Source: Acrocarpospora pleiomorpha (lineage in GTDB: Bacteria > Actinomycetota > Actinomycetes > Streptosporangiales > Streptosporangiaceae). Taken from it: 64,000 nucleotides of DNA. Both the position numbers and the translations under genes were made by a program. Location: contig NZ_BLAF01000005.1 of NCBI RefSeq assembly GCF_009687885.1, forward strand, positions 147,118-211,117. Direction: 5' to 3'. Each line of letters starts with the position of its first letter. The stretch's first letter is position 1. A model generated the notes under the pieces. That model had not been told where the DNA came from and searched no databases. It saw only the letters and a list, made by a program, of their open reading frames with translations. Below are positions 19,520 through 28,432 of this stretch, in pieces.

Positions 19520-22201
19520 GTGCCGAAGAACGAAGCCACCCCCACGCGTCCCCGCCTCCTGCTCCTAGACGGGCACTCGCTGGCCTACCGGGCGTTCTAC
19601 GCGCTGAAGGACGCCAACCTCATGACGACCGACGGCCAGCACACCGAGGCGGTGTATGGCTTCACGTCCATGTTGACCAACATCCTGCGCGACGAGACGC
19701 CGACGCACATCGTGGTCTGCTTCGACCGCAGCGAGCCCACGTTCCGGCACGAGGCGTTCGCCGACTACAAGGCGAACCGCTCCGAGACCCCCGAGGACTT
19801 CCGCGGCCAGGTCCAGCTGATCTTCGAGCTGCTCGACGCGCTGCGCGTCCCGCGCCTGTCGCTGGCCGGCTTCGAGGCCGACGACCTGATCGCCACGCTG
19901 GCCACCCAGGCCGATGCCGAAGGCATGGACGTGCTCATCGTCACCGGTGACCGGGACGCGCTCCAGCTGGTCAACGACCGGATCACGGTGCTGATGACCC
20001 GTCGCGGCATCAGCGACATGACCCGCTTCACCCCCGAGGCCGTCCGGGAGAAGTATGGGCTGAGCCCGCAGCAGTATCCGGACTTCGCGGCCCTGCGCGG
20101 CGACCCCAGCGACAACCTGCCCAACATCCCCGGCGTGGGCGAGAAGACCGCGATCAAGTGGATCGTCGACTACGGCTCGCTGGAGGAGCTGGTCCGGCGG
20201 GCCGACGAGGTCAAGGGCAAGGTCGGCGGCATGCTCAGGGAACACCTCGGCCAGGTGATCCACAACCGGATGCTGACCGAGCTCAAGCGCGACGTGGCCC
20301 TGGACGTGCGCCCCGCCGAGCTGACCATGGGCCAGTGGGACCGCGAGAAGATCAACGAGCTGCTGGACTCGCTGCAGATCCGGGGCGAGCTGCGCGAGCG
20401 CCTGTTCAAGACCCTGGGGACCGCCGAGTCGGAGGTCGAAGGCGCGGTCGAGGTCGAGGTCACCACGCTCGCCCCCGGAGAAGTCGCCGCCTGGCTGGCC
20501 GCCCTCCCCGAGGGCCGCGCCGGGCTCGCCTTCCGCGGGGCGTATGGGAGCGGCACCGGCCGCCTGGACGGCATCGCGATCGCCTCCCCCGACGACTCCG
20601 CGGCCTACCTGGACCCCACCCAGCTCACTCCTGAGGACGAGAAGGCCCTGGGGGCCTGGCTGGCCGACGACAGCAAGCCCAAGACCGTGCACGACGCCAA
20701 GGGGCCCCTGCTGGCCCTGTGGGCGCACGGGCTGGACCTGCGCGGGCTGACCTGTGACACGGCGCTCGCGGCCTACCTGGCGCTGCCGGGCCAGCGGACC
20801 TTCCCGCTGGACGACCTGGTCCGGCGTTACCTCCACCGCGAGCTGAAGGCCGAGAGCGACGGCAACGGCCAGACCAGCCTGTTCGAGGAGGACGACACCG
20901 CCGCCAAGGAGCTGGGCACCCGCGCGCTGGCCGTCCGCGACCTGGCCATCGCGCTGGAGGATTTCCTGTCCGAACGCGGCGGCACCCGCCTGGTGACCGA
21001 CGTGGAGCTGCCGCTGGTCCGGGTGCTGGCCGAGGTGGAGCAGGCCGGCATCGCGGCCGACCGGGAATACTTCGCGGCGCTGGAAGCCGAGTTCGCCGCC
21101 GCCGTCAAGCAGGCCACCGAGGCCGCGCACGACTCGGTGGGGGAGCAGTTCAACCTGGGCTCGCCCAAGCAGCTCCAGGAGATCCTGTTCGTCAAGCTCA
21201 ACCTGCCGAAGACGAAGAAGACCAAGACCGGCTACACCACCGACGCCGACGCGCTGGTCTGGCTGGCCGCGCAGACCGAGCACGAGCTTCCGACGATCAT
21301 GCTCAGGCACCGGGACCAGCAGAAGCTGCGCACCACGGTGGAGGGCCTGATCAAGGAGATCGGCGACGACGGCCGCATCCACACCACCTTCAACCAGATC
21401 GTGGCCGCCACCGGGCGGCTGTCCAGCGAGAAGCCCAACCTGCAGAACATCCCGATCAGGACCGCCGAGGGCCGCCGGATCCGCAAGGGCTTCGTCGTCG
21501 GCGCGGGCTACGAGACGCTGCTCACCGCCGACTACAGCCAGATCGAGCTGCGCATCATGGCCGACATGTCCGGCGACGCGTCGCTGATCGAGGCGTTCGA
21601 GTCCGGCCACGACTTCCACATGGCCACCGCCGCCAAGGTCTTCGACGTCGGCCCGGAGCTCGTCACCGGCGAGATGCGCGCCAAGATCAAGGCGATGAAC
21701 TACGGCCTGGCCTACGGGCTGTCCGACTTCGGGCTCTCCGGCCAGCTGAACATCCCGGTCGCCGAGGCGCGCGCGCTCAAGGACGGCTACTTCGAGGAGT
21801 TCGGCGGCATCCGGGACTACCTGGAGGCCATCGTCGCCCAAGCCCGCAAGGACGGCTACACCGAGACCATCCTCGGCCGCCGCCGCTACCTGCCCGATCT
21901 GACCAGCGACAACCGCCAGCGCCGGGAGATGGCCGAGCGGATGGCGCTCAACGCCCCGATCCAGGGCTCCGCGGCCGACATCATCAAGGTCGCGATGCTC
22001 AACGTGCAGCGTGCCATCGCGGGCATGCGCTCCCGCATGTTGCTGCAGGTCCACGACGAGCTCGTGTTCGAGGTCGCGCCGGGCGAGCTGGAGGCGCTGC
22101 GGGAGGTCGTGGTCGGCCAGATGCGCGGGGCGTATGAGCTGCGGGTGCCGCTGGAGGTCTCGGTCGGGGTCGGAACCACCTGGGAGGACGCCGGCCATTA
22201 A
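19520..22201 (+). CDS. polA: DNA polymerase I
   Basis: 893 residues, normal for the family. The N-terminal 5'-3' exonuclease (about 1-300) starts LLLLDGHSLAYRAF and has the acidic metal-site motifs GFEADDLIATLA and VTGDRDALQLV. The middle 3'-5' exonuclease-like domain (about 315-490) lacks the first DxE motif, so proofreading is probably absent, as in other actinobacteria. The polymerase domain carries motif A with Asp671 (DYSQIELRI), the O-helix (AKIKAMNYGLAYG) and motif C His845-Asp846-Glu847. It works in Okazaki fragment processing and repair. GTG 19520 was chosen over the overlapping GTG at 19518, which is out of frame. Confidence 0.96.
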   Translation: MPKNEATPTRPRLLLLDGHSLAYRAFYALKDANLMTTDGQHTEAVYGFTSMLTNILRDETPTHIVVCFDRSEPTFRHEAFADYKANRSETPEDFRGQVQLIFELLDALRVPRLSLAGFEADDLIATLATQADAEGMDVLIVTGDRDALQLVNDRITVLMTRRGISDMTRFTPEAVREKYGLSPQQYPDFAALRGDPSDNLPNIPGVGEKTAIKWIVDYGSLEELVRRADEVKGKVGGMLREHLGQVIHNRMLTELKRDVALDVRPAELTMGQWDREKINELLDSLQIRGELRERLFKTLGTAESEVEGAVEVEVTTLAPGEVAAWLAALPEGRAGLAFRGAYGSGTGRLDGIAIASPDDSAAYLDPTQLTPEDEKALGAWLADDSKPKTVHDAKGPLLALWAHGLDLRGLTCDTALAAYLALPGQRTFPLDDLVRRYLHRELKAESDGNGQTSLFEEDDTAAKELGTRALAVRDLAIALEDFLSERGGTRLVTDVELPLVRVLAEVEQAGIAADREYFAALEAEFAAAVKQATEAAHDSVGEQFNLGSPKQLQEILFVKLNLPKTKKTKTGYTTDADALVWLAAQTEHELPTIMLRHRDQQKLRTTVEGLIKEIGDDGRIHTTFNQIVAATGRLSSEKPNLQNIPIRTAEGRRIRKGFVVGAGYETLLTADYSQIELRIMADMSGDASLIEAFESGHDFHMATAAKVFDVGPELVTGEMRAKIKAMNYGLAYGLSDFGLSGQLNIPVAEARALKDGYFEEFGGIRDYLEAIVAQARKDGYTETILGRRRYLPDLTSDNRQRREMAERMALNAPIQGSAADIIKVAMLNVQRAIAGMRSRMLLQVHDELVFEVAPGELEALREVVVGQMRGAYELRVPLEVSVGVGTTWEDAGH

Positions 22202-22312
22202 CCGGGGGATCGGTTCGTTGGCCGTGAGATCGTCCGTCTGTTTTCGGGTTATCACGTGTGATGGCCGGGATTGATACCGCGCGCCCGGGACGGGCGCTAA
22301 GGTCGTCTGACT

Positions 22313-23380
22313 GTGCGCAAGCTTGCTGGGGTGACCGCCGTCGCCAACGTGCTCGTCGTGGCGACCGCTCTGGTCGCCCTCGCGGTGCTGCCCTCGGCCG
22401 ACGACGAGAGCACGGGCCAGGGCAAGGTCCAGGCGGCGCCCCGATTACCGCAGCCGACGCTGCCGCCTCCCGTGGCGGCGACCGTCGAGTCGGCCAGGAA
22501 GGTCAAGGCCAACGAGCTCGGCAAGGTGCCGGTGCTCATGTATCACCGAATTCTGAAGAAACGTTTGGCGTCCATTGACCGAACTCCCGCGCAGCTCAAG
22601 AGCGAGCTGGAAAAGCTGGCCACCCGCGGGTTCGTGCCGATCACCGCGGCCGAGTTCGTGGCGGGCGCCATCGACATCCCGGCGGGAACCCATCCGGTGG
22701 TGCTGACCTTCGATGACGGCAATCCCACGCATTTCGCGCTGGACGCGGCGGGTCTGCCGAAAAAGGACACCGCGGTCGGGATCATCTTCGAGGTGGCGGC
22801 CAAATATCCGGCCTTCCGGCCGGTCGCCACGTTCTGGGTCAACCGCGAGCCGTTCGGGCTGAAAGACGAGGCCGGGCAGGCGGCGGGGGTGCGCTGGCTG
22901 CTGGAGCACGGCTTCGAGGTGGCCAACCACACCTACGGCCACCCGGACCTGCGCCGGCTCACGAACAAGCAGGTCAGCGAGCAGATCGTCCAGGAGGATC
23001 GGCTGCTCAAGAAGCTCGGCGTGACCTCCTCGACCACCTTCGCGCTGCCGTTCGGGTCCCAGCCGAGGAAGCGGAGCCTGGCCACGAAGGGGAGCTGGGA
23101 CGGGACGTCGTACCATTTCGACGGGGTTTTCCTGGCGGGCGCCGAGCCTTCGGTGTCGCCGTTCGACGAGCGCTTCGACCGGCGGGCCATCCAGCGCATC
23201 CAGTCCAACGGGACGGCGGGGGACTGCCGCAAGTGGTGCTCGACGTACTGGCTGGAATGGTTCAAGAAGCACCCAGGCGAGCTCTACACGGCCGACGGAG
23301 ATCCCGATAGCCTCTCTCTTCCAAAGCAACGCCATGGTGATATAGGTTCAAAGCGGCTTAAAAGGGTCATCGAGTACTAA
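22313..23380 (+). CDS. Membrane-anchored or secreted polysaccharide deacetylase
   Basis: 355 residues from GTG 22313. Residues 3-27 form a signal anchor, and a Pro/Thr-rich linker follows. The NodB domain (about 65-290) starts KVPVLMYHRI, has catalytic motif 1 TFDDG and the metal-binding histidines of motif 2 (NHTYGHPDL). Motif 3 looks divergent (FALPFGSQPRKR), and a further C-terminal region continues to WFKKHPGELY. Such enzymes remove N-acetyl groups from peptidoglycan or other cell-wall glycans. A weak -10 (TAAGGT) ends 9 nt upstream. It lies between polA and rpsA. Confidence 0.87.
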   Translation: MRKLAGVTAVANVLVVATALVALAVLPSADDESTGQGKVQAAPRLPQPTLPPPVAATVESARKVKANELGKVPVLMYHRILKKRLASIDRTPAQLKSELEKLATRGFVPITAAEFVAGAIDIPAGTHPVVLTFDDGNPTHFALDAAGLPKKDTAVGIIFEVAAKYPAFRPVATFWVNREPFGLKDEAGQAAGVRWLLEHGFEVANHTYGHPDLRRLTNKQVSEQIVQEDRLLKKLGVTSSTTFALPFGSQPRKRSLATKGSWDGTSYHFDGVFLAGAEPSVSPFDERFDRRAIQRIQSNGTAGDCRKWCSTYWLEWFKKHPGELYTADGDPDSLSLPKQRHGDIGSKRLKRVIEY

Positions 23381-23401
23381 GGGACTCGTGTGCCCCTCCG
23401 A

Positions 23402-23430
23402 TTGACCAGAACCGTCAGGTCTCATATGCT
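23402..23430 (+). promoter_or_regulatory. rpsA: rpsA promoter
   Basis: TTGACC (23402-23407), exactly 17 nt, then TATGCT (23425-23430). This is the best -35/-10 pair in the window and fits a strong housekeeping-sigma promoter for a ribosomal gene. A start near 23437 gives a leader of about 130 nt. Confidence 0.75.
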
Positions 23431-23567
23431 GATCGCTGCGCTGTGGGCTCGCGCGCGCCTCAAGGGAGCGGGCTCGCGCTCGCTCATCCCTTCCTCGGTT
23501 TGAACGAAACAGGGCCTGCCGCGCTTCGGTCACAACGACATCTGTCCGGTTCGGAGCAATTCCACAC

Positions 23568-25034
23568 ATGACGAGCAGCACTGAGGCCACCTCGAGCACC
23601 CCGCAGGTAGCGGTCAACGACATCGGTTCCGAGGAGGCCTTCCTCGCCGCGATCGACGAGACCATCAAGTACTTCAACGACGGAGACATCGTTGAAGGCA
23701 CCGTCGTCAAGGTCGATCGAGACGAGGTCTTGCTCGACATCGGTTACAAGACCGAGGGTGTCATCCCCTCGCGTGAGCTCTCCATCAAGCACGACGTCGA
23801 CCCCGCCGACGTCGTCGCCGTGGGCGAGCACGTCGAGGCCCTTGTCCTCCAGAAGGAGGACAAGGAAGGCCGTCTGATCCTGTCCAAGAAGCGTGCGCAG
23901 TACGAGCGCGCCTGGGGCACGATCGAGAAGATCAAGGACGAGGACGGCATCGTCACGGGCACGGTCATCGAGGTCGTCAAGGGTGGTCTCATCCTCGACA
24001 TCGGCCTGCGCGGCTTCCTCCCGGCGTCGCTGGTGGAGATGCGCCGCGTGCGCGACCTCCAGCCGTATGTGGGACGCGAGCTCGAAGCGAAGATCATAGA
24101 GCTGGACAAGAACCGCAACAACGTGGTTCTCTCCCGCCGCGCCTGGCTCGAGCAGACCCAGTCCGAGGTGCGCCAGACCTTCCTCAACACCCTGCAGAAG
24201 GGTCAGGTCCGCAAGGGCGTCGTCTCCTCGATCGTCAACTTCGGCGCCTTCGTGGACCTCGGCGGCGTCGACGGACTCGTGCACGTCTCCGAGCTGTCCT
24301 GGAAGCACATCGACCACCCGTCCGAGGTCGTCGAGGTCGGCCAGGAGGTCACCGTCGAGGTGCTCGACGTGGACATGGAGCGCGAGCGCGTCTCCCTCTC
24401 GCTCAAGGCGACGCAGGAAGACCCGTGGCAGCAGTTCGCGCGCACCCACCAGATCGGGCAGGTCGTGCCCGGCCGGGTCACCAAGCTGGTGCCGTTCGGC
24501 GCGTTCGTCCGCGTCGAGGAGGGCATCGAGGGCCTGGTCCACATCTCCGAGCTGGCCGAGCGCCACGTCGAGATCCCCGAGCAGGTCGTCCAGGTCGGCG
24601 ACGAGATCTTCGTGAAGATCATCGACATCGACCTCGACCGTCGCCGCATCAGCCTGTCGCTCAAGCAGGCCAACGAGGGCGCCGGTGTGGACGTCGAGTT
24701 CGACCCCACGCTGTACGGCATGGCGGCGACCTACGACGACCAGGGCAACTACATCTACCCCGAGGGCTTCGACGCCGAGACCGGCGAGTGGCTGGAAGGC
24801 TTCGACAAGCAGCGCGAGGAGTGGGAGCGGCAGTATGCCGAGGCCCAGGCTCGCTTCGAGGCCCACAAGACCCAGGTCGAGAAGGCCCGCGCCGAGGAGG
24901 CCGAGGCGAGCGAAGCCGCTCCCTCCAGCTACTCCGGCGAGACCCCGGCTCCGGCGGCCTCAACCGGCGGCGCCCTCGCCTCCGACGAGGCCCTCGCCGC
25001 CCTCCGCGAGAAGCTCGCCGGCGGCCAGAGCTGA
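23568..25034 (+). CDS. rpsA: 30S ribosomal protein S1
   Basis: 488 residues with four S1 RNA-binding repeats: about 38-107, 124-190, 211-279 and 296-365. An acidic, Ala/Glu/Pro-rich tail follows. The four-repeat architecture is the actinobacterial form, versus six repeats in E. coli. The two C-terminal repeats have classical S1 sequence (GAFVDLGGVDGLVHVSELS). S1 unfolds mRNA at the 30S subunit, although its role is reduced for leaderless mRNAs, which look common here. The leader has GC-rich repeats (GGGCTCGCG twice near 23450 and 23480) that could allow autoregulation, as known for E. coli rpsA. An intrinsic terminator follows. Confidence 0.96.
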   Translation: MTSSTEATSSTPQVAVNDIGSEEAFLAAIDETIKYFNDGDIVEGTVVKVDRDEVLLDIGYKTEGVIPSRELSIKHDVDPADVVAVGEHVEALVLQKEDKEGRLILSKKRAQYERAWGTIEKIKDEDGIVTGTVIEVVKGGLILDIGLRGFLPASLVEMRRVRDLQPYVGRELEAKIIELDKNRNNVVLSRRAWLEQTQSEVRQTFLNTLQKGQVRKGVVSSIVNFGAFVDLGGVDGLVHVSELSWKHIDHPSEVVEVGQEVTVEVLDVDMERERVSLSLKATQEDPWQQFARTHQIGQVVPGRVTKLVPFGAFVRVEEGIEGLVHISELAERHVEIPEQVVQVGDEIFVKIIDIDLDRRRISLSLKQANEGAGVDVEFDPTLYGMAATYDDQGNYIYPEGFDAETGEWLEGFDKQREEWERQYAEAQARFEAHKTQVEKARAEEAEASEAAPSSYSGETPAPAASTGGALASDEALAALREKLAGGQS

Positions 25035-25051
25035 TCACCGCTTCACCTACG

Positions 25052-25077
25052 AAAAGCCCCGCTTCGGCGGGGCTTTT
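25052..25077 (+). terminator. Intrinsic terminator of rpsA
   Basis: AAAAGCCCCGC - TTCG - GCGGGGCTTTT: an 11-bp stem closed by a UUCG tetraloop. It is symmetrical, so it could stop both strands. Confidence 0.92.
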
Positions 25078-25174
25078 CCGTTTCCGCGGACGCTCATAGC
25101 GTTGCTGGGGTTTGATCTACTTTGTAAAGCCGCCAGCATCTGTTCCGGTGGGACAGCCGCGCCAGGCTTGCCGA

Positions 25175-25180
25175 TAGGGT
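25175..25180 (+). promoter_or_regulatory. -10 element of acetyltransferase gene
   Basis: TAGGGT ends 7 nt before GTG 25188. It overlaps an upstream in-frame GTG at 25179, which is thereby made unlikely as a start. Confidence 0.4.
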
Positions 25181-25187
25181 GGCGCGC

Positions 25188-25682
25188 GTGCCGGACATTC
25201 AGCGGGCCTCGCCCGGGGACGCGGGGGAGATCCTCACCCTGCAGCGTGCCGCCTACGTGAGCGAGGCCCAGCTCTATGGGGATCCGTTCATCGCCCCGCT
25301 AGTGGAGTCCCTGGAACAGCTCCGCAAGGTGGTGGAGACCTCCGTCGTTCTCGCCGCACGGGACGGCGGCCGGATCGTCGGCGCGGTGCGCGGCCGGGTG
25401 GCCGAGCCGGGGGAGCAGGGGCGCACCTGCGTCGTCGGGCGGCTGGTCGTCGCCCCCGATCGCCAGGGCCAGGGCATCGGCACGGCACTCCTGTCCGCCG
25501 TCCACGATGCCGTCCTGGCCGAGCACCCCGACGTGCACGCCTTCGACCTGTTCACCGGCCACCTCTCCGGCGGTAACTTGCGCCTCTACCGGCGGCAGGG
25601 CTACCGGGAGACGCACCGGGAGCGCCTCCAGGACCACCTGACCCTGGTGCATCTACGCCGCCCGGCTAAGCTGCCGTCGTGA
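25188..25682 (+). CDS. GNAT family N-acetyltransferase
   Basis: 164 residues from GTG 25188. The acetyl-CoA binding motif A is clear (LVVAPDRQGQGIGTALL, the Q/RxxGxG/A signature), and the C-terminal strand-helix LRLYRRQGYRETHRE completes a single GNAT fold. Substrate unknown; these enzymes acetylate protein N-termini, antibiotics, polyamines and other amines. The gene overlaps coaE by 4 nt (GTGA), so the two are coupled, although coaE may also have its own promoter inside this gene. An alternative start at GTG 25179 adds three residues. Confidence 0.88.
   Translation: MPDIQRASPGDAGEILTLQRAAYVSEAQLYGDPFIAPLVESLEQLRKVVETSVVLAARDGGRIVGAVRGRVAEPGEQGRTCVVGRLVVAPDRQGQGIGTALLSAVHDAVLAEHPDVHAFDLFTGHLSGGNLRLYRRQGYRETHRERLQDHLTLVHLRRPAKLPS
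25667..25672 (+). promoter_or_regulatory. coaE: Internal -10 element for coaE
   Basis: TAAGCT lies 6 nt before GTG 25679, inside the 3' end of the acetyltransferase gene. It could drive a separate leaderless coaE transcript. Confidence 0.3.
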
Positions 25683-26272
25683 AGATCGGACTAACCGGCG
25701 GCATCGGCTCAGGCAAGAGCGAGGTCGCCAAGCGCCTGGCCGCCAGGGGCGCCCTTGTCATCGACGCCGACCTCATCGCCCGCGAGGTCGTGGAACCGGG
25801 CACCCCCGGCCTCGCCGAGATCACCGCCACCTTCGGCGACACCATCCTCCGCCCCGACGGCACCCTGAACCGCGAAGCCCTAGGCCGCATCGTCTTCACC
25901 GACCCAGACCGCCTCAAAGCCCTCAACGCCATCGTCCACCCCAAAGTCGGCGCCCGCGTCGCCGAACTCCAGCACACCGCTCCCGAGGACGCCATCGTCG
26001 TCTACGACGTCCCCCTCCTGGCCGAGAACAACCTCGCCTCCATGTACGACAAAGTCATCGTCGTAGACGCCGACGACACCACCCGCCTCACCCGCCTCAC
26101 CACAATCCGCGGCATGACCCCCGAAGACGCCCAGGCCAGAATCGCCGCCCAATCCACCCGCGAAGCCCGCCTCGCCATCGCCGACATCATCATCGACAAC
26201 AACGGCCCCCTGTCCGCCCTGGACGCCCAGGTAGCCGAACTCTGGCACGAACTCATTCATGTAGCCCTATAG
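25679..26272 (+). CDS. coaE: Dephospho-CoA kinase
   Basis: Final step of coenzyme A synthesis: phosphorylation of the 3'-hydroxyl of dephospho-CoA. 197 residues, the short form. The P-loop TGGIGSGKS is at 6-14, followed by the substrate-binding DADLIAREVVEPG and the lid region. The strand YDVPLLAEN carries the conserved P-L-L-x-E motif. No C-terminal extra domain of the mycobacterial type (GrpB fusion) is present. Its position after rpsA is conserved in actinobacteria. Confidence 0.95.
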   Translation: MKIGLTGGIGSGKSEVAKRLAARGALVIDADLIAREVVEPGTPGLAEITATFGDTILRPDGTLNREALGRIVFTDPDRLKALNAIVHPKVGARVAELQHTAPEDAIVVYDVPLLAENNLASMYDKVIVVDADDTTRLTRLTTIRGMTPEDAQARIAAQSTREARLAIADIIIDNNGPLSALDAQVAELWHELIHVAL

Positions 26273-26358
26273 CAACGCTTTGTGTACCTGAGACTCCATG
26301 TTGTTGGTCTGGCATACCACCAAGGCCTGGCTGATTAGCCTTGCCTTAGGGAGGCGCT

Positions 26359-28125
26359 ATGGCCGAGTTCATGGGGATGGACCCAGCCGGAGTGCACGCG
26401 CTGATCCGGCGGCTGGAGTCGGGGAAGAGCGTGCTGGCGGGGATACGGCCGGGGTTGGAAGCCGCGATCGCCGAGGCGGGGGCGGATTGGGCCGGTGCGG
26501 GCGGGGTGACGGCGATGCACCGGGCGTGGGCGTTCTTTCATGATTCACAGGCGGATCTGCGGTGGCGGCTGGACGTGCTCAGCCAGGTCTTGCCGCAAGA
26601 TTCGCCCGCGCTGACAACGGTGCGGGTGCCGTTCGCCAGCCAGGAACAGGCGGCCACCCAGGGAAGCGCAGCCGGGGCGGCGCTGTCCGACGCGCTCGCC
26701 GCCCATCTGGCCGAGGGAACACAGCGGTCCTGGGCAGATGTGGAGGAGGCTATGAAGAGGACCGGGTCGGCGGCGCTCGACCCGGCGTACGCATGGGCGT
26801 TGCTGGCGAAGCTGGGCGGGCCCGAGCAGGTGCGGACAATCTTCGGGCAGTGGATGACGATGCACAACGGCGGCCCGCGCCGCGGCCTGACGTTCGAGCT
26901 GCTGGGCAAGGCGCAGCCGTCACTGGGAGCGCTAGCGCAGGCGTTCGCCGTCGCGGAAGACTCTGGCCGGCTGCCCCCGCAATGGCGGAAGGATGTGCTG
27001 ACCCGCGCCGCGCCGGCGACCCTGTCGGCGATGGTGGCCTTGTCCCGCCCCTCCGAAGCCTTTCTCAAGGAGGTCGCCGTCCGCCAGTTCACCTCACCTA
27101 CCGCGGGGTTCGCGCCCAGTTCCCCGGATCCCGACTGGAACACCGTCCACGTGATCGGCGCCTTCACCGGCAACCCCGCGGCGCTACAGCGGCTCCTGGC
27201 CGAGCACAGGGATGTCGCCGGGCAACTGCTCCGCCCGGATCTGGTCAAGGGCACCGGAACCGCCGACTTCGACGAACTGCTCGCCGATGTCCTGGGACGG
27301 GCCCTCGATCCGCACACAGGCTCTGCGGCGACGCGGGAGAGGGCCTGGATCAACGTGATCGACGCAGTGGGATACGACGGTTCTCAGGAACTGTCCGGTC
27401 ACTACCAGACGTTCGAGAATTCGGCGGTCAACGCCGCGCTGGCCAAGAATCTGACGCCGTACCTGGGCGAGCTGGCTCTTGGCCAGGTCCACGCTGACTC
27501 TCCAGGGCTGGGCCTGACGCCGACCGGTCCGTGGAAGGCTCTACATGAGGATGTCGCCGGCCGTTTCGTGGGTGCGCTCATGCAGGATCCCGCCACGGCC
27601 AAGAGTCTGCAGGCCGACTTCCAGGCATATGTCCGCGGGCTGGATATAGGCCAGGCCCACCCGTTCAGCTCCGATCCGTCAGTACGCGCCGAGTACACCC
27701 GGCTCAGCGCTCAGGCTGGCGGTCTGTCGAATTTGCTGATGGGAGGTTCTACATACGCCGAATATAACGACGACGAGTTCATCGACATGGTGAGCGAGGC
27801 TGCTCTCCTGCCGGTTAACTACACCATCGCCCGACTGACAAAGGCAGCGGGGCCGCTCGCCAGCACCATGATCGACTATAGGACGGCCGAGGCCAAGGAC
27901 GGACTGGCGGATCTACTCAAGGGCCGGCTCGACGAGCTGACCCCGGAAACGGCCGACGTCGTCGCCAACAGGATCGTCGACTTCGAAGTGAACCAGGTGC
28001 AGCTCTCTCTGCAAGAGCACGGACAAGAACGGTTGACCGAGGAGGACAAGGAACAGCTACGGCAGGCATTCCGAGGCCGCCTTTATCCTGCGCTGGTAAA
28101 GGCCCTCCAGGCCCGAGGGGGATAG
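26359..28125 (+). CDS. Large uncharacterised protein with WXG100-like N-terminus
   Basis: 588 residues, starting at an ATG with AGGGAGG upstream. The first 80 residues look like a helical hairpin with a W-x-G turn (Trp44-Ala45-Gly46), as in WXG100/ESAT-6-type secretion targets. The remainder is mostly helical and repetitive in pattern, with no catalytic motif, signal peptide or clear membrane helix. It resembles by pattern the big actinobacterial hypothetical proteins that pair an ESX-like N-terminus with a long alpha-helical body. I cannot assign a family. The next gene, 5 nt away, also encodes a WXG protein. No type VII secretion core gene is in the window. Base composition looks less GC-rich toward the 3' end than in neighbours. 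Confidence 0.7.
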   Translation: MAEFMGMDPAGVHALIRRLESGKSVLAGIRPGLEAAIAEAGADWAGAGGVTAMHRAWAFFHDSQADLRWRLDVLSQVLPQDSPALTTVRVPFASQEQAATQGSAAGAALSDALAAHLAEGTQRSWADVEEAMKRTGSAALDPAYAWALLAKLGGPEQVRTIFGQWMTMHNGGPRRGLTFELLGKAQPSLGALAQAFAVAEDSGRLPPQWRKDVLTRAAPATLSAMVALSRPSEAFLKEVAVRQFTSPTAGFAPSSPDPDWNTVHVIGAFTGNPAALQRLLAEHRDVAGQLLRPDLVKGTGTADFDELLADVLGRALDPHTGSAATRERAWINVIDAVGYDGSQELSGHYQTFENSAVNAALAKNLTPYLGELALGQVHADSPGLGLTPTGPWKALHEDVAGRFVGALMQDPATAKSLQADFQAYVRGLDIGQAHPFSSDPSVRAEYTRLSAQAGGLSNLLMGGSTYAEYNDDEFIDMVSEAALLPVNYTIARLTKAAGPLASTMIDYRTAEAKDGLADLLKGRLDELTPETADVVANRIVDFEVNQVQLSLQEHGQERLTEEDKEQLRQAFRGRLYPALVKALQARGG

Positions 28126-28130
28126 GAACC

Positions 28131-28421
28131 GTGGTGGACAATCCACATCGGATTCTTCTGGAAGCGGCGGCGAAGGAGGTCCTGGCCAGGGTTTTCGAGA
28201 GCTATGCGGGGGAGCTTGAGGCCGTGTTCAAAGGTGTGCCGGTGGCGTCCGGCGGCAGCAGGGGTTATTGGACCGGAGACGCTGCGGACAGGTTCGTGGA
28301 CACGGCGCGTCAACTCGACAGGGGAATAGTCGAACTCGCCGAGAGTTGCACGTTGACCGCGCGGACTCTGCGACGAAGCGCCGAACAACTCCGCGCTGCG
28401 GTCATGCTGCCCGCTTCGTGA
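28131..28421 (+). CDS. WXG100-like small protein
   Basis: 96 residues from GTG 28131, 5 nt after the stop of the larger gene. The size and a Trp47-Thr48-Gly49 turn between two predicted helices (about 8-35 and 50-90) match the WXG100 superfamily of small helical-hairpin proteins exported by type VII secretion. The usual Y-x-x-x-D/E export signal after helix two is not obvious. Genes of this family are often paired with a partner or effector, and the upstream 588-residue protein, which has its own WXG turn, is the natural candidate. The export route is inferred. Confidence 0.65.
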   Translation: MVDNPHRILLEAAAKEVLARVFESYAGELEAVFKGVPVASGGSRGYWTGDAADRFVDTARQLDRGIVELAESCTLTARTLRRSAEQLRAAVMLPAS

Positions 28422-28432
28422 CCGGTCAGCCG

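Noticed and set aside
26359..28421. A complete type VII secretion locus or a polymorphic toxin-immunity module
   Set aside because: No EccB, EccC, EccD or MycP gene is present, and no toxin motif is visible in the C-terminus of the larger protein.
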